In this document: positions 34,166 to 43,029 of the stretch, piece after piece
Numbering within the stretch: the first letter of the stretch is position 1
Layout: each line of letters opens with the position of its first letter
Source: Paraburkholderia ginsengiterrae
GTDB taxonomy: Bacteria; Pseudomonadota; Gammaproteobacteria; Burkholderiales; Burkholderiaceae
NCBI RefSeq assembly: GCF_001645125.1
Contig: NZ_LXKA01000337.1
Span: forward strand, 1-53,478
Length of the DNA: 53,478 nt
Direction of reading: 5' to 3'
Notes under the pieces: model-generated
Seen by the model: only the letters and a program-made list of their open reading frames with translations
The model's database searches: none
What the model was told of the DNA's origin: nothing
Program-made: the position numbers and the translations under genes

Positions 34166-34720
34166 TTAAGCGCCTTCAACAACCAGCGTCGGCACCATGC
34201 GAATAGCCGAAGCGAAGTTCGAGAAGTTCGGCGACGTCTTCATCACGAGTCGGTGCAGTTCTTCGACCTTCTCCTTCGGAGCCGACGTGCGAAGGGTGAC
34301 CGTGTAGCGGACTTCTTCGTAACCAGGCTTGACGTTTTCGTCCAGACCGAGAAACCCGCGCAGGTCCAATTGGCCTTCCGTCTGGATTTCCAGCTTGTCG
34401 ACCTTGATGCCCATCGCTGCAGCATTGGCGATGTAGCCCACGGACATGCAGGCGTTCAACGCAGCCATCAGCACTTCTTGCGGGTTCGGCGCCGAATTCT
34501 TGCCGAGAAGCTCACCAGGTTCGTCCGCGGCGATTTCGAAATGACGTTGATGCTTCTCGCCACCGATGCTGTATTCCGATGCCGTCGCTACAGTGCGCGT
34601 CTGACCTTCCCAGTTCGTTTTCACATTGAACTGGACGATGCCCTTCTTCGGGTCCTTCTGCACTGCGCCCGCGAACTCGTGCAGGGCAGCGACGTCAATA
34701 CCATTCAGATTTGTGCTCAT
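34166..34720 (-). CDS. OsmC family peroxiredoxin
   Basis: 184 residues from ATG 34720. Family blocks are NPQEVLMAALNACMSVGY (the first cysteine) and a late HRLVMKTSPNFSNF region where the second redox cysteine would be expected. This copy has only the first, so the usual two-cysteine hydroperoxide chemistry is doubtful. It may be the larger OsmC-like group with a different role. It lies next to the DsbA-family gene, with a 200-base gap before it, and diverges from the TyrR-type regulator. Confidence 0.82.
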   Translation of the reverse strand: MSTNLNGIDVAALHEFAGAVQKDPKKGIVQFNVKTNWEGQTRTVATASEYSIGGEKHQRHFEIAADEPGELLGKNSAPNPQEVLMAALNACMSVGYIANAAAMGIKVDKLEIQTEGQLDLRGFLGLDENVKPGYEEVRYTVTLRTSAPKEKVEELHRLVMKTSPNFSNFASAIRMVPTLVVEGA

Positions 34721-34854
34721 GATTGTCGAAAGAATAGAGGTTGAATTTGGAGGCGCACCGCATGTGCGACAGCACCGCAACAATTTAATGCAACTCCCAT
34801 GCCACTTATATTCTATATAAAAATCAGTACCTTACAGGTGGTGTAGCGCAAAAT

Positions 34855-34924
34855 TGTAAACAAAAGTGTACGGGACAGCGCAATAGATGTAACCTACTGT
34901 CAACTTTTGTGTACACGGTTTACA
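34855..34924. promoter_or_regulatory. TyrR-box-like sites upstream of the TyrR-type regulator
   Basis: TGTAAACAAAAGTGTAC (34855-34871) and TGTGTACACGGTTTACA (34908-34924) approximate the TyrR consensus TGTAAA-N6-TTTACA. The second ends four bases before the start codon, so binding there could block translation initiation or transcription. Autoregulation is inferred. Confidence 0.55.
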
Positions 34925-34927
34925 GCG

Positions 34928-36514
34928 ATGCGTATTGAGGTAATTGGCGCGGGTCGTCCAGGTCTCGCATCTGATGTTCTGGCGGTCCTGGAGGGCTGGA
35001 ATCTGTCGGTTCGCGGTGTCGAAGTCGCAGGGCACCGCACGTACCTTGACCTGCCTGAGCTTCCCCGAGGCAAATTGACAGACCTCACGAGCGAACTGCT
35101 AGCACTGCGCGGGGTGTGTTCGGTACGGGAGATTGACCTGCTCCCGGGCGAATGCCAGCGGATGCAGTTCGAGGCCCTGCTTAATGCATTGTCCGAGCCG
35201 CTCATCGCGGTCGATATGCGCGGGAATGTCATTTCGATAAACGATGCTGCATCGGCTACTTTCAACATTCCGATGGAACGTCTTGTCGACCAGCCAAGCG
35301 TCTTCGATTTGCTCGGTACGGATACGGGCACCTGTCTCGATTCGCGATTGAAGAGTTGCGCTGGCGGCGAGGTCATGGTCAACGACAGGCCATACCTCGT
35401 CGACGTGCTGCCAGTGCTCGCGAAGCCAACGGACTCCCCCGACGACGCGCATGGCGCCGTGTTCATTTTCCGTTCTGCACTCAGCCTCGGCCGAGGCATA
35501 TACGCCATTGAGAAGCGGGAGTCGCCGCTGGATACGGGGTTGGTGGGATGCTCGCCGGCAATCCAGAAGGTCGAAGCACTGCTCTCACGCTTTGCACATG
35601 TCAATGCGCCGCTGCTCATCACTGGAGAGACGGGTACCGGTAAAGAACTGGTCGCACGAGCGTGCCATCGTCTGTCGCCTCGGTCACAAAAGCCGTTTCT
35701 GGCGCTGAACTGCGCTGCACTCCCGGAAAGCCTCGCGGAGAGCGAACTGTTTGGCTATGCCGCTGGCGCATTTAGCGGAGCGCAGCGGAACGGGAAACCG
35801 GGATTGTTTGAGCTTGCCGAAGGAGGCACGGTCTTCCTCGATGAAATCGGTGAAATGTCCGCTTATCTCCAAGCCAAGCTGCTTCGTTTCCTGCAGGATG
35901 GGACGTTCGTACGAATCGGTGGCAAGTCCGAGACGACTGTCGACATCCGGGTAGTCGCGGCGACCCACCGCGACCTGCCCGCCATGGTCAGAGAGGGAAC
36001 GTTCCGCGAGGACCTGTTCTACCGGCTGAATGTCCTGTCCATCCACATACCGCCGCTGCGGGAGCGAAAGTCCGACATCCCTGACCTTGTAACGCACTTC
36101 AGCCAGCGCGCAGCGGCTCAGGTGGGCAAGAAAATGACTGAAGTGGCGACGGAGACGCTAGACCGCTTGTGCAGTTATCCGTGGCCAGGGAACGCGCGTC
36201 AAATGGAGAACGTCATTTTCCGGGCGGTAACGCTGTCGGATTCTCACGTACTTACAGTGGAAAGCCTTCCGGATGACGTTCGCACTCGCGATGCATCGCA
36301 GGCGACGTTGGCGGCGCCACCGGCGGTTCCCGAAAATTCCGGCGAGCACGCAGCAGCAGGACCCTATGCCTCGCGCATGAAGGAAACTGAGAAAACGCTG
36401 CTTGAACAGCTCTATCAGCAATATCCAAGCACTCGCAAACTTGCTGCCCAACTGGGCCTGTCGCATACAGCGGTTGCGAAGAAACTGAAGAAATTTGGCA
36501 TCGAGCGAAGCTAA
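34928..36514 (+). CDS. TyrR/PhhR-type sigma-54-like activator
   Basis: 528 residues from ATG 34928. The order is an N-terminal ACT domain (MRIEVIGAGRPGL), a PAS domain (about 80-150), the AAA+ domain of bacterial enhancer-binding proteins (TGETGTGKEL near 238, a variant GAFSGA loop, Walker B LDEIGE, PWPGNARQMEN) and a C-terminal Fis-type HTH (about 495-528). The layout matches TyrR, which senses aromatic amino acids through ACT/PAS. GAFSGA in place of GAFTGA leaves sigma-54 contact uncertain. The permease just downstream on the opposite strand is a likely target. Confidence 0.88.
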   Translation: MRIEVIGAGRPGLASDVLAVLEGWNLSVRGVEVAGHRTYLDLPELPRGKLTDLTSELLALRGVCSVREIDLLPGECQRMQFEALLNALSEPLIAVDMRGNVISINDAASATFNIPMERLVDQPSVFDLLGTDTGTCLDSRLKSCAGGEVMVNDRPYLVDVLPVLAKPTDSPDDAHGAVFIFRSALSLGRGIYAIEKRESPLDTGLVGCSPAIQKVEALLSRFAHVNAPLLITGETGTGKELVARACHRLSPRSQKPFLALNCAALPESLAESELFGYAAGAFSGAQRNGKPGLFELAEGGTVFLDEIGEMSAYLQAKLLRFLQDGTFVRIGGKSETTVDIRVVAATHRDLPAMVREGTFREDLFYRLNVLSIHIPPLRERKSDIPDLVTHFSQRAAAQVGKKMTEVATETLDRLCSYPWPGNARQMENVIFRAVTLSDSHVLTVESLPDDVRTRDASQATLAAPPAVPENSGEHAAAGPYASRMKETEKTLLEQLYQQYPSTRKLAAQLGLSHTAVAKKLKKFGIERS

Positions 36515-36551
36515 CGAGGCTGCGCTCGATGCGTAGCGGCTAGCGCTTGCC

Positions 36552-38042
36552 TCAGGCTTCGTCGAGCGCTGATGCACTTGCGTGCGCAGTTGATGACGCG
36601 CTCTTTGCGCCGGGCTTCGTGCGACGCCAGCCGATGGCAAGTGCGATTGCAATCACTGGAATCAACGCGATTGTCATCGTTCCATCAGGGTAGTCGAATG
36701 CCATCAGGACGAGCACGCCGAAAAGGAACGCCAGCGTAAGCCACGAAGTGAATGGAGCGCCTGGCATGCGAAACGACACGTCGCTGAGTTCGCCGCGTTT
36801 CACCGCACGGCGGTACGCAATCTGACAGAGCACGATGAATCCCCACGTAGCAATGATGCCGAGCGCAGAAGCATTCAGCACAATCTCAAATGCCCGGGCG
36901 GGAACGATGTAATTCAGCGGTACGCCGATAGCGTTGATACCCACCGTAATCAGGATGCCGCCATAGGGCACGCCGCGGGAATTCATCTTGCCGAGGAACG
37001 CAGGTGCAGAGCCCCCCATTGCCAGAGAGCGCAGTACGCGGCCCGTGCTATACAACCCAGAGTTCAGGCTCGACAATGCTGCGGTCAACACGACAAAGTT
37101 CATGATGTCGCTCATGTACGGCACGCCAAGCTTGCCGAAGAACGTCACAAACGGACTTTCGTGGCTGCTGTAAGCGCTCCATGGTAGCAGTGTGACCAGG
37201 AGGACGACCGAGCCCACGTAGAACAAGGCAATACGCCACATCACGCTGTTGATGACTTTCGGCAGTATCTTGCGCGGATTTTCGGTTTCGCCAGCGGCCA
37301 CGCCGACAAGCTCGATGCTGGCATAGGCGAAAACGACACCTTGGACAATCAGCACGGCCGGAAGTAAGCCATGCGGGAAAAATCCGCCGTTGCTCGCGAC
37401 GAGGTTGAAGCCTGGGGTATGGCCCGCAATATGATGCCCGCTGGCGAGAAAGATGGTGCCAACGATGAGAAAGAGCGTCAGCGCTCCGACCTTGATGAGC
37501 GAAAACCAGAACTCCATTTCGCCAAACCACTTTACGCCAATCATGTTGAGCGTCGAGACAAACGCGAGAGCGCACAGGGCAATCGCCCACTGTGGAACGT
37601 CGGAGAACAACGCCCAATACTTCATATAGATGGCGATGGCCGTAATGTCGACGATGCCAGCTGCTGCCCAGATGAGGTAGTACATCCAGCCGGCGACATA
37701 CGACGCTGGCTCACCGAGAAACTCACGAGCGTACGAGACGAAGCTTCCGCTCGTTGGTCGGTGCATGACCAGCTCACCCAGTGCTCGCATGATGAAGAAT
37801 GCGAAGATGCCGCAGACGAGATATGTAATCGCGAGCGACGGCCCGGCCAGTTGCAGTCGGCCACCGGCACCGAGGAACAGCCCCGTTCCGATTGCGCCGC
37901 CGATGGCAATCATCTGTACATGTCTCGGCTTCAGCCGCTTCTCGTATCCGGTCTCGTGCGATTGAAGCCATTCGTCTTTGTTTTGACGGGCCTGACTGCT
38001 CGTATTCGCGGCTTTCCCGCCACTCTCGTTGTTGCTTTCCAA
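36552..38042 (-). CDS. Amino-acid permease, AnsP-like (APC family)
   Basis: 496 residues and twelve predicted membrane helices. The AAT-family signature is present: [19 protein letters not shown], the block [15 protein letters not shown], and [21 protein letters not shown] (read here as [10 protein letters not shown] and [10 protein letters not shown]). The closeness to E. coli AnsP (asparagine) is by recall. Aromatic (AroP) or GABA import are alternatives. Placement next to the TyrR-type activator makes aromatic amino acids possible. A 327-base upstream gap carries its promoter. Confidence 0.85.
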   Translation of the reverse strand: MESNNESGGKAANTSSQARQNKDEWLQSHETGYEKRLKPRHVQMIAIGGAIGTGLFLGAGGRLQLAGPSLAITYLVCGIFAFFIMRALGELVMHRPTSGSFVSYAREFLGEPASYVAGWMYYLIWAAAGIVDITAIAIYMKYWALFSDVPQWAIALCALAFVSTLNMIGVKWFGEMEFWFSLIKVGALTLFLIVGTIFLASGHHIAGHTPGFNLVASNGGFFPHGLLPAVLIVQGVVFAYASIELVGVAAGETENPRKILPKVINSVMWRIALFYVGSVVLLVTLLPWSAYSSHESPFVTFFGKLGVPYMSDIMNFVVLTAALSSLNSGLYSTGRVLRSLAMGGSAPAFLGKMNSRGVPYGGILITVGINAIGVPLNYIVPARAFEIVLNASALGIIATWGFIVLCQIAYRRAVKRGELSDVSFRMPGAPFTSWLTLAFLFGVLVLMAFDYPDGTMTIALIPVIAIALAIGWRRTKPGAKSASSTAHASASALDEA

Positions 38043-38314
38043 GGCAAGTCTCCTGTTGTATTCGCTGGGCCGCGGGAGCGAAAAGCCGTCGCGAGCCGGT
38101 TGACGGATTCTGCTCGTCAGCCCGGTTAAGAAGATTTCAACTTCGCCTAGGCAAAACGCTAGCTTTGAGAATTTTCTTATCCTTAAGGCGTGGTGCTACC
38201 GCCGCGCTCTTCGAAGCGAGCGGACGCGGTTGCGGTTAAAGGGAGGGTTGGTCGTTTCGGCATGTTTGCGCTGGTCAAGGAGAGCGGCGTGAACATTTGG
38301 GGAGGCCAAGTGCA

Positions 38315-38342
38315 AAGGGGCGGCCCCGAGGGACCGCCCCTT
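38315..38342 (+). terminator. Strong GC hairpin with T-rich tail
   Basis: AAGGGGCGG (38315-38323) pairs with CCGCCCCTT (38334-38342) around a ten-base loop, followed by GTTTTG. It sits 27 bases beyond the stop of the leftward MFS gene and may terminate it, although the T run follows on the plus strand. The 327-base gap around it holds no gene. Confidence 0.6.
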
Positions 38343-38369
38343 GTTTTGTCGCTGCAACGCTTTGAACCC

Positions 38370-39689
38370 TTAGCGCTTACGCAGCAGGCGTGCTGGCATG
38401 CCGGCCAGCAAAACGACAGCACCGACGGTCAGCACAGTGGAAAAAGTATAGAGACCGTAGGTAAGACTGCCTGTGACAGTTTTGAGCCAACCAATCACGG
38501 ACGGGCTGACGAACCCGCCGAGCAATCCGATTGAGTTAATCAATGCCACCCCACCCGCCGCCGCGGTGCCCGACAGATAGGACGTCGGAATTGTCCAGAA
38601 CACAGGCATTGTTGTGAGAATGCAGGTGGTGGCCAGCGAGAGGGCGCAGAGCGCAAGCGTCAGATTCCCGGGGACGAAGGTCGCGGCCACCAGTCCTACG
38701 CCGCCGCCCAACATGCACAGCGCGGTGTGCCACCTGCGCTCGCCAGTCTTGTCGGAATTCTTGCTGATGAGCACCATTCCGACGGCTCCGACGATATATG
38801 GGATAGCGGTGAGGATGCCAATCTGGACTGGGTCGTTCACGCCGTAGTTGCGAATCATTGTTGGCAGCCAAAAGCTAATGACGTAAATTCCAGCCGCGAT
38901 AGTGAAGTAGACGAACGACATGACGTAGAGACGTGGGTCACGCAACGCCATGGTGAACGAATGCTCTGCGTCAGCACTTGTCGTTGCAATCGACTCGATT
39001 ACCATCTGCTGCTCTCGATGCGTCAGCCACTTCGCGTGTTGCGGCTTGTCAGCCAGTGCGACGATGGTCAACAGGCCAAGCACGACTGACGGGACAGCCT
39101 CAATCGCGAACATCCACTGCCAACCTTCCCAACCGTAGACTCCGTTCATGTGCCCCATGACCCAACCCGAGAGTGGGCCGCCGATGATGCCGGCAACAGC
39201 AATAGCGGACATGAATATCGCGATAATCTTTCCGCGCATGGCCCCGGGATACCAGTAAGTCAGATACAGAACCACGCCTGGGAAGAAGCCAGCCTCAAAC
39301 GCGCCGAGCAGGAACCGCGCGATATAAAACTGCACAGGTGTGTGGATGAACGGGAAGCTCCCTGAAATTAACCCCCAAACGACCATGATGCGCATGAGTG
39401 TCTTGCGTGCGCCAATCTTCTCCAGCAAGAGGTTGCTGGGCACTTCGAACAGGAAGTAGCCCACAAAGAACATGCCGGCGCCTAGTCCATATACGGCGTC
39501 GGAAAAGTTCAGGTCCTGCTTCATCTGCAACGCGGCGAAGCCGATATTGACGCGGTCGAGGTAGGCGAACACGTAGCAGATGAATAGAAACGGAATGATG
39601 CGCCACGTCACTTTCCTGTAGACGCTGCTTAGCTCGTCCCGCGTGAATCGCTCCGACACACTAGTCGTCGATGTGGTTGCAATTGGCAT
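38370..39689 (-). CDS. ACS-family MFS transporter (organic acid:H+ symporter)
   Basis: 439 residues from ATG 39689 with a GGAGGAG site. Twelve predicted helices. The anion:cation symporter signature is visible (RIIPFLFICYVFAYLDRVNI and GFAALQMKQDLN), with EVPSNLLLEKIGARKTL in loop 2-3. The family takes up hexuronates, galactonate, tartrate and similar hydroxy acids. The dehydratase-type gene just upstream in the same orientation shares the theme of sugar-acid or hydroxy-acid catabolism. GntR control is inferred from the palindromes nearby. Confidence 0.9.
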   Translation of the reverse strand: MPIATTSTTSVSERFTRDELSSVYRKVTWRIIPFLFICYVFAYLDRVNIGFAALQMKQDLNFSDAVYGLGAGMFFVGYFLFEVPSNLLLEKIGARKTLMRIMVVWGLISGSFPFIHTPVQFYIARFLLGAFEAGFFPGVVLYLTYWYPGAMRGKIIAIFMSAIAVAGIIGGPLSGWVMGHMNGVYGWEGWQWMFAIEAVPSVVLGLLTIVALADKPQHAKWLTHREQQMVIESIATTSADAEHSFTMALRDPRLYVMSFVYFTIAAGIYVISFWLPTMIRNYGVNDPVQIGILTAIPYIVGAVGMVLISKNSDKTGERRWHTALCMLGGGVGLVAATFVPGNLTLALCALSLATTCILTTMPVFWTIPTSYLSGTAAAGGVALINSIGLLGGFVSPSVIGWLKTVTGSLTYGLYTFSTVLTVGAVVLLAGMPARLLRKR

Positions 39690-39809
39690 GCGTGTCTCCT
39701 CCAAACCATTTTTACGCCTTCGGAATCGAAGGCATGAGGCGATGCAGGGGACCTGTGCGGCCGTCGGTTGTTTTTGAATCCCCGCATCTAGGTTGCCTTG
39801 TCGTCGGGC

Positions 39810-41000
39810 TTACAGACCTAGGTAGCCTCCGGGTTTCCGAGCGGGGCGGGCGCGCAGCGCTTCCTCGATAGGGTCGCAGCCCCAACCCGGTGTATCTGGA
39901 ACCGCGATAGCGCCGTTCTTCACCACCGGAACGTGCGTGAAAAGTTCGGCATCCCACGGGAGCCGGTCTATGTCGTGTTCCATGACGCGCAGATTGGGCG
40001 TTGCGGCCGCGAAGTGCACGTTCATCATGGTTGCCTGGTGGCTGTAGAAGTTATGCGGCGCGATATTCACGTCGAACGCCTCCGCGGCTGCCGCAACCTT
40101 CATGGATTGCCACACGCCATTCCACACTGCGTCGATGATGCCGACATCCATGGACTGCGCCTGAAGGTACGGGAGAAACTGGCGCACACCGAACAGCGTC
40201 TCGCACGCGGCGAGCGGTGCATGACTGCGCTGACGAATGTATGCCAGCGCTTCGGGGTTGTAGCTGTCCAGCTCAATCCAGAAGAAATCGAAGTCCTTTA
40301 GCGCTTGGATGATGTTGACGTAACCTTCAGTGCGCGCATTGAAATTCAGGTCAACGAGCAACTGGACGTCCGGGCCGGCGCCGTCGCGCAAGGCTTCAAG
40401 ATGAGCCCGAACGTTGCGGATAAGCGGCTTGTCAATGTTCAACGACGGCGCGTAGGGCGCGCCAAAACCCGCCATCCACTGGCGCGGCTTGCCGTCGCCA
40501 TGGATAAACAGATTGGTCTTGGCTGCGGATACACCCAATTCACGCGCATCCTCGCCAGCCTTCTTCACGCCGTCGAGGTCGACAATCGCCGGCTTGTAGA
40601 AGTCCGGATGGTTAATACGCCACGTTGCGCAATGCGACCAGTACACGGGCACGCTGTCACGATGCTTTCCGCCAAGGAGCTGGTAGCAAGGAACCCCCAA
40701 GGTCTTCGCCTTGGCGTCGAGACACGCGTTTTCGAATGCGCCCAGAGCCTCGGCGCTCAAGCCATACGGCGCGGGACGCAGCGTCGAAGCCAACTGGCTG
40801 AAGATAACTTCGTGGTCCGCTACGGACTTGCCGATAAGGCGCGGAGCAAGCTTCTCAATCACGCCGGTCAACCCGGGCGGCCCGAATGCCTCGTCATACT
40901 CGGCCCACCCTACGACACCGTCTTCAGTCGTCAGTTTCAGGAAGTGATAATTGCGCCAGCCCGCGTCGCAGGCGAGTGTCTCGATGTGCTTGATACGCAT
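39810..41000 (-). CDS. Mandelate racemase/muconate lactonizing enzyme family protein
   Basis: 396 residues with the enolase-superfamily plan: an N-terminal capping domain (1-115) and a TIM barrel with metal ligands D217 (LLVDLNF), E243 (WIELD) and E267 (ACETLFG). K161 in AAKTNLF and H316 in IAPHNFYS are the likely general acid/base pair. The active pattern is complete, so an acid-sugar dehydratase or a racemase is probable. It begins 25 bases from a perfect 18-base palindrome and faces the GntR gene. The substrate is not known. Confidence 0.9.
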   Translation of the reverse strand: MRIKHIETLACDAGWRNYHFLKLTTEDGVVGWAEYDEAFGPPGLTGVIEKLAPRLIGKSVADHEVIFSQLASTLRPAPYGLSAEALGAFENACLDAKAKTLGVPCYQLLGGKHRDSVPVYWSHCATWRINHPDFYKPAIVDLDGVKKAGEDARELGVSAAKTNLFIHGDGKPRQWMAGFGAPYAPSLNIDKPLIRNVRAHLEALRDGAGPDVQLLVDLNFNARTEGYVNIIQALKDFDFFWIELDSYNPEALAYIRQRSHAPLAACETLFGVRQFLPYLQAQSMDVGIIDAVWNGVWQSMKVAAAAEAFDVNIAPHNFYSHQATMMNVHFAAATPNLRVMEHDIDRLPWDAELFTHVPVVKNGAIAVPDTPGWGCDPIEEALRARPARKPGGYLGL

Positions 41001-41025
41001 CCTAGTCTCCGGTCAATTGATAAAG

Positions 41026-41043
41026 TTAATTGTTAACAATTAA
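41026..41043. promoter_or_regulatory. GntR operator copy 1 (perfect palindrome)
   Basis: TTAATTGTTAACAATTAA is a perfect 18-base palindrome in the region between the enolase-superfamily gene and gntR. Similar sequences occur at 41133-41150 and 44611-44627. Confidence 0.75.
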
Positions 41044-41132
41044 GTGTTGTGAGTGTCGGCTGCCCCCATAAGGGTAGTCAAGACATGGTTTACCCATCCA
41101 ACGCCAGCTATGGAGCTCGCGATAAAATCGTG

Positions 41133-41150
41133 TTAATTGTTAATCATTGA
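41133..41150. promoter_or_regulatory. GntR operator copy 2
   Basis: TTAATTGTTAATCATTGA matches the perfect copy at 14 of 18 positions and lies 44 bases before the gntR ATG. Autoregulation is inferred. Confidence 0.6.
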
Positions 41151-41193
41151 CCGCTACGTGCTCGTCCGTAGCCGGCGGCAACGGGCCCGACCT

Positions 41194-41868
41194 ATGAAAA
41201 ACACAACCACAATTGATAAACGCAGCCTCGACCGTCAGGCCGCTGACTGGATTCGAGGCGCGATTGTTGCGGGGGACCTGTCACCGGGAGCCCGACTCAC
41301 AGAAATAGCCTTAGCGGAGCAGATTGGTCTGTCCCGGTCCACCGTGCGGTCTGCGATGCAGCGGCTGGCAGGTGAAGGGCTACTGGTCCAGCACGCCTAC
41401 ACCGGCTGGGAAGTGGTGACCCTCACGCCGGAAGATGCCTGGGAGCTTTACACGTTGCGTTGCAGCTTGGAGGGACTCGCTGCTCGCCTCGCTGCGGAAC
41501 GGATTGACGATGCAGGGCGCGCCGTCCTGACGGCAGCCCTCAACGAGCTGAAGGACTCAATTGCGGTAATGGACCGACGTCGGGTGGCGCTCGCTGACCT
41601 GACGGTCCACAGAACCATCGTTACGCTGGCAAAGCATCGGCGACTCTCGATGCAATACGGTCTCGTGATTGAACCCGTGCACCTCTACATCCTGTCGACC
41701 AACAGCATGACAGAGCCACTCGAGGCCATCGTGCCCGAGCACGAGGAATTGGTCGATAGCATTCTTCGAGGCGATGTACAGACGGCGGAACGCCTCGCCA
41801 GCGAGCACGTGAGCAAACATGGCTTGCGACTTGTTGAACTCCTGCGTGCCCAGGAAGCGAACGGATAG
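41194..41868 (+). CDS. GntR family regulator (FCD type)
   Basis: About 224 residues from ATG 41194. The winged HTH (residues about 10-78) reads ADWIRGAIVAGDLSPGARL, LAEQIGLSRSTVRSAM and RLAGEGLLVQ. An all-helical FCD-like ligand domain follows (ELYTLRCSLEGLAARLAA). In this branch a metal-bound carboxylate ligand releases DNA. It is divergent from the enolase-superfamily dehydratase. The shared palindromes suggest that it controls that gene, itself and the AtoE gene. Confidence 0.9.
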   Translation: MKNTTTIDKRSLDRQAADWIRGAIVAGDLSPGARLTEIALAEQIGLSRSTVRSAMQRLAGEGLLVQHAYTGWEVVTLTPEDAWELYTLRCSLEGLAARLAAERIDDAGRAVLTAALNELKDSIAVMDRRRVALADLTVHRTIVTLAKHRRLSMQYGLVIEPVHLYILSTNSMTEPLEAIVPEHEELVDSILRGDVQTAERLASEHVSKHGLRLVELLRAQEANG

Positions 41869-41938
41869 TCGCGCTACTCCAGCTGCCTCCTGGGTGGTCG
41901 AGCGCCCTGAGCAGCGCTCGACTTGCATACATCAGGAA

Positions 41939-42895
41939 TCAGCACGTCACTACGTATCGCGGCTCACCTCGCACGAAGGCTTCGATATTGTTCGCAATCG
42001 TGTTGACGAAGGCTTCAATGGCCTGCGCGCTCGACCACGCAACATGGGGTGTCACGACGAAGTTTGGCAGTTTGATGAGTTCGTTAAACGGATGTCCGTC
42101 ACCGGGAGGCTCCTGGGTCATCACGTCGAAGCCAGCGCCGGCAATCTGACCTGATTTCAGCGCGTCGAGAAGCGCGTGTTCGTCCACAATTCCACCGCGC
42201 GCAGTGTTTAACAGTATCGGCTTGCGCCGCATGAGCTGAAACTGTTCTTGTCCGATAAGATTCCGGGTAGACGCCAGCAACGGGCAATGCACCGTAATTA
42301 CATCGCTTTCGGACAGAATGGTGTTCAAGGGAAGATAGTCCAGCGATGAATCCAGGGGGCCATCGTGTGCCGCGAACCGGACCTCCATCCCGAATGCCCG
42401 CCCTATTCCGGCGACGGCGCGTCCCAGTGCGCCATCGCCGATAACGCCAAGCGATGTGCCATGCAAATCGCGAATCGGGAAGTCGAACAGGCAGAACGTT
42501 CCGGCCTCCTGCCATCGGCCATTGCGAAGAGCATGGTCGTACTCCATCAGGCTTCGGCGTAGCGCGAGCATGAGTGCAAAGGTGTGTTCAGGTACGGAGT
42601 GCGTGGCGTAGTCTCGGACGTTCGAAACGGTCACACCCATCTCGGAGCAGGCCTCGAGGTCGACCGCGTCGGCTCCCGTCGCGGCAATTGCAACGAACTT
42701 AAGTCGGTGAGTACCAGCCAGTATTTTTCTGTCGAGGCGGACTTTGCAGGTGATGACGATGTCCGCATCCGCGATGCGCTCCTCTGTCTGGTCCGCTCGG
42801 GTCGCCTCAAATACTTTCAGTTGATGGTCGAAGCGAAGCGCCGGTAGGGTATTGCCCGGCGGCAATGCACTGCTATCAAGGAAAACGACTTTCAT
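41939..42895 (-). CDS. D-2-hydroxyacid dehydrogenase family protein
   Basis: 318 residues. The NAD-binding motif GVIGDGALGRAVA is intact, though its second glycine is followed by an unusual D. The catalytic residues are R (LLNTARGGIVDE), E (DVMTQEPP) and H (VTPHVAWSS). The layout matches glycerate, hydroxypyruvate or phenylpyruvate reductases. The gene lies between gntR and the AtoE carrier, in the direction of the other catabolic genes, and may reduce a 2-keto acid product. The ribosome site before 42895 is weak. Confidence 0.9.
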   Translation of the reverse strand: MKVVFLDSSALPPGNTLPALRFDHQLKVFEATRADQTEERIADADIVITCKVRLDRKILAGTHRLKFVAIAATGADAVDLEACSEMGVTVSNVRDYATHSVPEHTFALMLALRRSLMEYDHALRNGRWQEAGTFCLFDFPIRDLHGTSLGVIGDGALGRAVAGIGRAFGMEVRFAAHDGPLDSSLDYLPLNTILSESDVITVHCPLLASTRNLIGQEQFQLMRRKPILLNTARGGIVDEHALLDALKSGQIAGAGFDVMTQEPPGDGHPFNELIKLPNFVVTPHVAWSSAQAIEAFVNTIANNIEAFVRGEPRYVVTC

Positions 42896-43029
42896 TGGTT
42901 TGTCAGAAAAAGAAAATTAAAGAGGAAATAGCCGACAGTAGAGGAACCCGGGACCCTCCGACTGTTGGTACATCCCAGGCAAGTAGCCCTGTCTGAGAAC
43001 ATCGGGTCCGAAAATCAGACTTGAGTTGG

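Noticed and set aside
37371-38129. Long plus-strand frame of 252 codons across the AnsP-like permease
   Set aside because: The permease frame has twelve membrane helices and family motifs; the plus-strand frame is a shadow.
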